Shown here one piece after another: positions 26,048 to 32,146 of a DNA stretch of 53,861 nucleotides. The translations under genes and the position numbers were made by a program. The notes under the pieces were generated by a model that made no database searches, was not told where the DNA came from, and worked only from the letters and a program-made list of their open reading frames with translations. Numbering within the stretch: position 1 is the first letter of the stretch; every line of letters starts with the position of its first letter. Source of the DNA: Azospirillum sp. B4. GTDB taxonomy: Bacteria; Pseudomonadota; Alphaproteobacteria; Azospirillales; Azospirillaceae. The stretch spans positions 1 to 53,861 of the forward strand of contig NZ_BACU01000528.1 in assembly GCF_000333275.1 (NCBI RefSeq). Reading direction: 5' to 3'.

Positions 26048-26065
26048 TTGGCACGGTTTCTGCGG
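26048..26065 (+). promoter_or_regulatory. Sigma-54 promoter of the flagellin unit
   Basis: TTGGCACGGTTTCTGCGG matches the sigma-54 consensus TGGCACG-N4-TTGC at all but one position. The invariant GG (26050-26051) and GC (26062-26063) are separated by exactly ten bases. Transcription should start near 26075, giving a leader of about 245 bases before the flagellin ATG. Late flagellar genes of many alphaproteobacteria use this sigma factor. Confidence 0.85.
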
Positions 26066-26103
26066 TTAGCCCGCCGAACCTAACCGTCCATCAGAGGAGG
26101 TTG

Positions 26104-26322
26104 ATGGCGACCACGGCAACGAACCGCCCCCGGGCATTCCCGGACGGACCTTTTCCGCCATTCCGGCAGGAAGGGGCCGCCGCCCGGAGACGGGGACTTA
26201 GGCCCCCCCGGCAGCGGGCGGGTGGCGTTATCGGTGCCATGGAAGCCAGCAGCTTGCTCTCGCCAGAAGGATCAGACCGGCCCAAACGGCCGCCCTCCGG
26301 CAGCTCAAAAGGAGATAGATGA
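26104..26322 (+). CDS. Leader ORF overlapping the flagellin start
   Basis: A 72-codon open frame in the flagellin leader. It has one of the best ribosome binding sites in the window (AGAGGAGG four bases before ATG 26104), and its TGA (26320-26322) overlaps the flagellin ATG (26319) as ATGA, the arrangement used for translational coupling. The predicted peptide is Arg/Pro-rich (MATTATNRPRAFPDG, later AAARRRGLRPPRQRAGG) with no family match. Its third-position GC content is lower than in neighbouring genes, so the peptide itself may not be selected. It could be a regulatory leader that sets flagellin translation, or chance. Evidence is positional only. Confidence 0.4.
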   Translation: MATTATNRPRAFPDGPFPPFRQEGAAARRRGLRPPRQRAGGVIGAMEASSLLSPEGSDRPKRPPSGSSKGDR

Positions 26323-28169
26323 TGTCCCAAGTCGCCCTCACTTCGGCAATGCGTTCCAACCTGTTGCTGCTGCAGAACACCAACAGCTCGATCGACAAGC
26401 TCCAGACCCAACTGTCCACGGGCAACAAGATCAACAGCGCGCTGGACGGCCCCACGGCCTTCTTCGCGGCGCAGGGCCTGAACCAGCGTGCCAGCGACCT
26501 GTCCACCCTGAAGGACGCGATGGGCCAGGCCATCAGCACCATCAAGGCGGGCAACCAGGGCATCACCTCCATCCAGAAGCTGATCGACCAGGCGAAGGGC
26601 CTGACGACCTCGGCCTATTCCAACCTGGGCGATGACCCGTCCTCCATCGCGGCCCGCAAGTCGCTGGCCGACCAGTTCAACGCCATCAAGGACCAGATCG
26701 ACAAGCTGGCCGGCGACAGCGGCTACGGCGGCAAGAACCTGCTGGCGGGCAGCGGCCAGACCTATGACGCCACCTCGGTGTCGCGGGCGACCGTCAACTC
26801 CATCACCGGCCTGTCCAACAGCCGCGTGACCAACGTCACCACCTCGGACACCTATTCCGTCCGCGTGGCCGGCACGGGCGACATCTCCGGCAATGCCGGC
26901 GACATCGCCGCCGCCGAAGATGCCCGCGGCCTGTTCGGCCTGAAGATTTCCGGCAAGCTCAGCGGCACCGCCGGCAACTTCTCCGACGTGTCGATCGAGG
27001 TGCGCGGCGCCGTGGGCCAGACCCGGACGGTGGTGATCACCGAGGGCGACGAATCCCGGTCCATCACCTTCTTCGACAACAGCCAGGCCACCAGCAACCA
27101 GCTGACCGTGGCCGGCAAGTCTGGCACGAAGCAGGCTTCGCAGGTCAACATCACCGGCAACATCGACGAAGGCGACACCTTCAACGTCACCGTCAACGGC
27201 CGGTCGTTCAGCTACACCGCTTCGGCGGGCGACGTGGCCAATCCGTCGCCGACCACCCGCCAGGCGAACATCGCCGCGCACCTGCAAAGCATCGTGAGCG
27301 CTGGCCTGGCGGCCTCCGGCTTCACCGTCGGCACCGCCGGCACAGGCAACAACTTCACCATCACGGCCAGCGGCTTCTACGGCACCTCCAACAGCTTCAC
27401 CCTGGGCACCTCGGCCACCAACGCCCTGACCAAGGACATCTCCGTGTCCTTCACCTCGGGCTCGGTCGTGTCCTTCACCGTCGATCGCACCACGCTGGAA
27501 GCCCTGGGTACGACGGGCAACGGCACCTCGACCATCGAGAAGGACGTGGACGTCTCGATCACGGCCACCGACCTGAACGGCGTGTCCATCACCCGGTCGG
27601 GCACCAATGACCGGGGCAGCGCCAAGCTGGCGGACGGCGAGAACGCCATGTCCTTCAGCACCGGCACGGTGCGCATCAACGTCGACGCGACCAAGATCAT
27701 GCAGGCGGCCTCGGCCAGCGGCTTCGCCAACATGACGACGACGCAGCAGACGCCGGCCAACACCCAGAACGATCTGTCGGTGCAGTTCAACGAGACCAAC
27801 ACCAACTCGCTGACGGTGAAGTCCACCAACGTCACCACCGACGGCCAGGGCCTGCGCCTCGACTATGCCCAGAACAACTTCCTGGATCGGTCGGACATCG
27901 ACGCGGCGGTGGCCCAGCTGACCTACGCGACGAACCAGCTGCGGTCCGCCGGCCAGACGCTCAGCACCAACCTGAACGTCATACAGACCCGGTCCGACTT
28001 CACCGACTCGTTCAACAACGTCCTGACGGACGGTGCGGACAGCCTGGTGCAGGTCGACCAGAACCAGGCCGGTGCCGAGTTGCTGACCCTGCAGACGCGC
28101 CAGTCGCTGGGTGTCACCACCCTGTCGCTGGCCAACCAGAGCCAGCAAGCCATCCTGAAGCTGTTCTAA
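26319..28169 (+). CDS. Flagellin (large, with long variable centre)
   Basis: A 616-residue flagellin. The N-terminal D0/D1 helices are clear (residues ~20-150: LLLLQNTNSSIDKLQTQLST, then GNKINSALDGPTAFFAAQGL, SDLSTLKDAMGQAISTIKAG), as is the C-terminal partner (SAGQTLSTNLNVIQTRSDFT to LANQSQQAILKLF). Between them lie ~360 residues of Thr/Ser/Gly-rich beta-type sequence, so the surface-exposed D2/D3 region is large compared with the usual 270-400-residue alphaproteobacterial flagellins. It is exported by the flagellar type III system and polymerises into the filament. AAAAGGAG precedes ATG 26319; a second ATG follows directly at 26322. Expression is expected from the upstream sigma-54 promoter and may be coupled to the leader ORF. 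No flaF, flbT or hook genes are adjacent. Confidence 0.93.
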   Translation: MMSQVALTSAMRSNLLLLQNTNSSIDKLQTQLSTGNKINSALDGPTAFFAAQGLNQRASDLSTLKDAMGQAISTIKAGNQGITSIQKLIDQAKGLTTSAYSNLGDDPSSIAARKSLADQFNAIKDQIDKLAGDSGYGGKNLLAGSGQTYDATSVSRATVNSITGLSNSRVTNVTTSDTYSVRVAGTGDISGNAGDIAAAEDARGLFGLKISGKLSGTAGNFSDVSIEVRGAVGQTRTVVITEGDESRSITFFDNSQATSNQLTVAGKSGTKQASQVNITGNIDEGDTFNVTVNGRSFSYTASAGDVANPSPTTRQANIAAHLQSIVSAGLAASGFTVGTAGTGNNFTITASGFYGTSNSFTLGTSATNALTKDISVSFTSGSVVSFTVDRTTLEALGTTGNGTSTIEKDVDVSITATDLNGVSITRSGTNDRGSAKLADGENAMSFSTGTVRINVDATKIMQAASASGFANMTTTQQTPANTQNDLSVQFNETNTNSLTVKSTNVTTDGQGLRLDYAQNNFLDRSDIDAAVAQLTYATNQLRSAGQTLSTNLNVIQTRSDFTDSFNNVLTDGADSLVQVDQNQAGAELLTLQTRQSLGVTTLSLANQSQQAILKLF

Positions 28170-28245
28170 TCGGTGACGGTAGGGGTGGGGCTGGTGGCGG
28201 GCACGCCACAGGGCCTCCCCCCACCGGCCCCATACGGACACGGAC

Positions 28246-28294
28246 GGAAAAGAAAAACGGGCGGTCCCCAGTGGGCCGCCCGTTTTTCTTTTCC
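28246..28294. terminator. Bidirectional intrinsic terminator after flagellin
   Basis: A perfect 19-bp inverted repeat (28246-28264 and 28276-28294). The GC-rich core CGGGCGG/CCGCCCG is flanked by A-rich and T-rich arms, so each strand ends its hairpin with TTTTTCTTTT. It can stop flagellin transcripts on the plus strand and transcripts of the unknown gene at 28.3-28.7 kb on the minus strand. Confidence 0.92.
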
Positions 28295-28345
28295 GGTCTC
28301 CGCCTGTACGGGCTTTTTCCGATTCCGGCCCTCACGGGCCGGCGA

Positions 28346-28699
28346 TCACGCCTCGCCCAGGACGACTAGGCGCGCCGGCTTGCGGAAGTTCATGGTGATC
28401 ATCAGCGTGGCCCGCCCCTTGATGACGTACAGGGCCTTGTCGGCCACCACCGGCAGGGGGACGTTGCGGGACATGCAGTACCCCACCAGTGACGCCTGCA
28501 ATTCCTGCTCGGGCACGGCCAGCTCGCTGACCTGGCCGTTCAGCGTGGTGGACAGGCGGGCGCTGACCCCGCGGTTGAGGGTGTAATCCAGGCCGGTGAC
28601 CTCGCCCTCGGGGAAGACCTCGTTCAGCTTGCGCCGCCGCTCCATGATGGCGGACACCACCTCGCGGTCGGTGAAGACGATGCAGCGTAGTTCCTTCAT
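28346..28699 (-). CDS. Protein of unknown function
   Basis: A 117-residue protein beginning MKELRCIVFTDREVVSAIME. I do not recognise the family. It looks like a compact alpha/beta domain: an amphipathic strand-helix start, VTGLDYTLNRGVSARLST, a central helix QELQASLVGYCMSRNVPL, and a closing beta hairpin (KALYVIKGRATLMITMNFRK). There is no signal peptide or membrane segment. The frame extends upstream to 28843, but that part is Pro/Arg-rich and unlike the rest, so ATG 28699 is used, although it has no clear Shine-Dalgarno. It shares a terminator with the convergent flagellin gene. A role in motility or regulation is possible from position only. Confidence 0.6.
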   Translation of the reverse strand: MKELRCIVFTDREVVSAIMERRRKLNEVFPEGEVTGLDYTLNRGVSARLSTTLNGQVSELAVPEQELQASLVGYCMSRNVPLPVVADKALYVIKGRATLMITMNFRKPARLVVLGEA

Positions 28700-29068
28700 G
28701 CGGGGCGCGTTCCGGCAGGCCTGGGCGGGGAACTCTACGCCAGGTGTCCGCACCCCCGCCAGTTGCAAATGCCGCACGCTGTCCCGGTCGCCGGGCGCGG
28801 ATGGATAGGGGGCACATCGGCCGCATAGGGCCGGCTGCGGCAAATTGGCTGAAAATTGCGGTTCCGCGACTTTTTTTATTCAGGCGCCCGCCGGGTTTCG
28901 ACGGACGCGCCGTGTAATACGGTCCGTATGGGCCGCATTCCCGGTCCCGCCCCACCCTCACCGCAACCCCCAAGCCCGTCCCTCTTATCCGCCGGTGCCG
29001 CCGGCTGCGCCCATCGCCCGCCGGCCAAAAGCCCCTTACTCGTCTGAACAGGCAGGATTCCTCAGCAA
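28700..29068. promoter_or_regulatory. Divergent promoter region with a 13-bp palindrome
   Basis: This 369-bp gap separates the unknown gene from the autotransporter gene. It holds a near-perfect odd-centred palindrome, ATACGG-T-CCGTAT (28917-28929), about 140 bases upstream of the autotransporter ATG, and a run of seven T at 28871-28877. No open frame here is convincing. The palindrome could be an operator; no regulator gene is adjacent. Confidence 0.4.
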
Positions 29069-32065
29069 ATGAAGCGCCTTCTCGCGCCGGTGGCCGCAGC
29101 GCCCCTGTGCCTCGCCGCCCTGACCGATCTTCATGCGGCGACGACGATCTCCGGAACCCAGTCCACGGCGGTGTCAACCTCCTCGTCCGGCGACCTCACC
29201 ATCACCGGCACGGTCAGTCCGTCCAGCGGCACGGCGGTGACGCTGGACAGCAGCAACACCATCACCAGTTCCGGCACCATTTCCATCACCGGCAACGATG
29301 ACACCACCGGTATCCTGGTGAAGGGCGGCAACACCGGCAGTGTCGGCATGAGCGGCACCCTTACCCTGACCGACAGCAGCGTCAGCTCGACCATCCCCCT
29401 GACCTCGGCGGAGCGGCGCTACGGCATCTGGGTGGCCGGCACGGGCGTGTTCACGGGTGACATCTCCACCTCGGGCACCTTGACCGTGCGCGGCAACGAC
29501 AGCGCCGGCATCCTGGTGGCGACCGAGATGGACGGCAGCCTGACGATGAGCGGCACGCTGTCGGTCACGGGCAACAATTCCTACGGCATCCACACCACGG
29601 CGCTCACAGCCGGCACCATCCTGATTTCCGGCAGCGTCAGCGTGCTGGGCACGGGTTCGGTGGGTGTGGCCGTCGACGGCGTCACGGAAGGCGTGGTGGA
29701 TGTCACGGGCACCATCACCTCCACCGGTTATCTGTCGACGACGCGGCCCACCACGACGTCCGGCCTGGCGGCGCTGACCGCCAATGACGAGTTGCAGGGG
29801 GGCGCCGCCCTGCGCATTTCCGCGACCGTGACCGGCGGCCTGAACGTGGAATCGACGGCCACCGTCAGCTCCTACGGGTCGGCGCCTGCCATCCTCGTCG
29901 GCTCCGCCACCGACGGCATTGAACTGGGGCCCTATCCGGACAATACCCGTGGTCTCGTCCTGGCCGGCTCCATCATCGCCAGCGGCGTCTATGACGGGTT
30001 CAGCACCACCGCCCTGCAGGTTGGCGGCCTGGGCGGCACCGTTCTGGTCGACGGCGGCCTCAGCCTGTCGGGGACGATGACCAGCCTGGCTTACAAGGCG
30101 GACGCCACCGGCATCCTGATCGGCTCGGGCGCCACCGTCACCGATATCGCCATTTCAGGTTCGCTCAGCTCGACGGTGGTTTCGCAGTCCTCCACGGCCA
30201 CCGCCATCTCCATCGCCAGTGGCGCCACCGTCAACAGCATCAATGTCGTCGGCACGGTCGCGGCCTATGCGTCCGGCTACGCCGGGTCCACCACGGCGGT
30301 GGCCAGCAACGCCGTCGCCATCAAGGACGCCAGCGGCACGGTCAGCCTGATCAACAACAGCGGCATCATCCTGGCGAAGGTGTCGGAGTCCACCAGCAAC
30401 ACCGGCATCACCGGCACGGCCACCGCCATCGACCTGACGGCCAACACCTCGGGCGTCACCATCAACAACAGCGGCACCATCACCGGCGACGTGCTGCTGG
30501 GCTCGGGCGATGACACCCTCAACCTGACCGCCGGCACCGTCACCGGCGCGCTGTCCTTTGGCAGCGGCAGCGACACCCTGGCCATTAGCGGCGGCGCCAT
30601 CTACACCGGCGCGCTGACCAGTGACGGCACTCTTGCCGTCAGCGTGGCCAACGGCAAGCTGCGCGACACAAGCACCAGCACCATCAACATGCGGTCGCTG
30701 ACCCTGGGCTCCAGCGGCGAGATCGACTTCACCGCCGATCCCGCCAACAACACCAACACCCTGTTCAACGTGTCGGGCACCGCCTCGCTGGCGTCGGGCA
30801 GCAAGATCGGCCTGATCTTCAAGAGCAAGGTGACCGACACCACCACCTTCACCGTGATCAAGGCAAGCAGCCTGAGCGTGGGCACCACCGACCAGACGCT
30901 GCTGGGCGACGTGTCCTACTGGTACAAGGCCAGCATCGCGGCCGATGCCACCGCCGGCACCGTGTCGGTGAACGTGGCCCGCCGCTCCGCCGCCGAGGCC
31001 GGCATCACCGTGGGCGCCAGCGCCTTCAACGCCGTCTATGACGCCTTCGACAAGGATACCCAGGTCGGCCAGGCGTTCTTCAACGCCACCAGCGCCAGCA
31101 CCTTCGGCAGCCTCTATGAAAAGATGCTGCCGGATTATAACGGCGGCCCGTTCCAGTTGCTGAACCGGGGCATGATGGCCCTGGCCCGCACCCAGGCCGA
31201 CCCCACCGTGGCCATGAGGGATGAAAAGCGTGGCGCCTGGGTGCAGGAACTGGGCTTCGCCGTGTCGCAAAACCGCGACCAGGGACCGGGTTACAATGGC
31301 AACGGCGTGGCCCTGATGGGCGGCTATGAGAAGTCGGTGGAGAATGTCGGCATCGTCGGCCTGTCTTCCGCCTACATGATCACCGCCATCAATGACCCTG
31401 ACGCCTCCTCCGGCAACCAGGTGAAGGGCCAGGTCTTCACCGGCGGCGCCTATTGGCGCGACCGGCTGGGCGGGCTGATGGCCAACGCCAGCCTGAATGC
31501 CGGCTACATCCGCTTCTCCAGCAAGCGCGTCTTCACCGGCACCGATGACGACAGCAACGCCTTCGAGCGCGACGCCGACGCCCATTGGACCGGCTATATG
31601 GGCGATGCCCATTTCGGCCTGGGCTACGAACAGTCCTTGGGCTTCATGTTCGTCCGGCCCAACGCCTCGCTGGACTATTTCATGCTGTATGACGGTGCCC
31701 ATCAGGAAAGCAACGGCGGCAGCGCCTTCAACCTGAACATCGCCGAGCGCACGGGCCAGCAGGGCAACGCCGAGGCCAGCATGACCTTCGGCACCCAGTT
31801 GGGCGGCGACTTCCAATGGAAGCCGGCCCTCACCGTGGGTTGGAAGCAGGTGTTCGGCGACGGCGCCGGCGACACCACGGCCAATTTCGCCGGTGGTTCC
31901 AGCTTCACACTGGTGCCGCAGTCCATGGTTGGCGGTGGCCCCATCGCCCGCGTCACGGTACAGGGCGGCAACCGCTACTCCGACATCGCCCTGGAACTGG
32001 GCGGCGAAAGCCGCCACGGCTATGTCGGCTACGATGCCCGCTTCGTCAGCAAGTTCCGCTTCTGA
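29069..32065 (+). CDS. Type Va autotransporter (beta-helix passenger, AT barrel)
   Basis: A 998-residue protein. A signal peptide (MKRLLAPVAAAPLCLAALTD) is followed by about 640 residues of Thr/Ser/Gly-rich repeats such as SGTLSVTGNNSYGI and NNSGTITGDVLLGSGDDTLN, the pattern of a right-handed beta-helix passenger. The last ~280 residues form the autotransporter barrel: KRGAWVQELGFAVSQNRDQG, VALMGGYEKSVENVGIVGLS, and a final strand ending VSKFRF with the C-terminal phenylalanine recognised by BamA. The protein should present its passenger on the cell surface for adhesion or another surface role. No serine protease catalytic motif was seen. A strong terminator follows 20 bases after the stop. 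Confidence 0.9.
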   Translation: MKRLLAPVAAAPLCLAALTDLHAATTISGTQSTAVSTSSSGDLTITGTVSPSSGTAVTLDSSNTITSSGTISITGNDDTTGILVKGGNTGSVGMSGTLTLTDSSVSSTIPLTSAERRYGIWVAGTGVFTGDISTSGTLTVRGNDSAGILVATEMDGSLTMSGTLSVTGNNSYGIHTTALTAGTILISGSVSVLGTGSVGVAVDGVTEGVVDVTGTITSTGYLSTTRPTTTSGLAALTANDELQGGAALRISATVTGGLNVESTATVSSYGSAPAILVGSATDGIELGPYPDNTRGLVLAGSIIASGVYDGFSTTALQVGGLGGTVLVDGGLSLSGTMTSLAYKADATGILIGSGATVTDIAISGSLSSTVVSQSSTATAISIASGATVNSINVVGTVAAYASGYAGSTTAVASNAVAIKDASGTVSLINNSGIILAKVSESTSNTGITGTATAIDLTANTSGVTINNSGTITGDVLLGSGDDTLNLTAGTVTGALSFGSGSDTLAISGGAIYTGALTSDGTLAVSVANGKLRDTSTSTINMRSLTLGSSGEIDFTADPANNTNTLFNVSGTASLASGSKIGLIFKSKVTDTTTFTVIKASSLSVGTTDQTLLGDVSYWYKASIAADATAGTVSVNVARRSAAEAGITVGASAFNAVYDAFDKDTQVGQAFFNATSASTFGSLYEKMLPDYNGGPFQLLNRGMMALARTQADPTVAMRDEKRGAWVQELGFAVSQNRDQGPGYNGNGVALMGGYEKSVENVGIVGLSSAYMITAINDPDASSGNQVKGQVFTGGAYWRDRLGGLMANASLNAGYIRFSSKRVFTGTDDDSNAFERDADAHWTGYMGDAHFGLGYEQSLGFMFVRPNASLDYFMLYDGAHQESNGGSAFNLNIAERTGQQGNAEASMTFGTQLGGDFQWKPALTVGWKQVFGDGAGDTTANFAGGSSFTLVPQSMVGGGPIARVTVQGGNRYSDIALELGGESRHGYVGYDARFVSKFRF

Positions 32066-32085
32066 TCCTGCGGCGGCCCAATGGG

Positions 32086-32116
32086 AAGGCGGCCCCTGTG
32101 CCGGGGCCGCCTTTTT
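32086..32116 (+). terminator. Intrinsic terminator of the autotransporter gene
   Basis: An 11-bp stem (AAGGCGGCCCC / GGGGCCGCCTT) with a 6-base loop runs into TTTTT at 32112-32116. Because the left arm starts AA, it is weaker on the opposite strand. Confidence 0.9.
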
Positions 32117-32146
32117 CATGACCGGCGCTTGAGGGCGCGTTCCGCC

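Noticed and set aside
28700-28843. Upstream extension of the unknown protein at 28.3 kb
   Set aside because: Pro/Arg-rich and unlike the downstream domain; it overlaps the likely promoter region.
29161-30990. Repetitive DNA in the autotransporter passenger as a CRISPR or satellite array
   Set aside because: The repeats are irregular in length, stay in frame and encode a beta-helix; there are no equal spacers.
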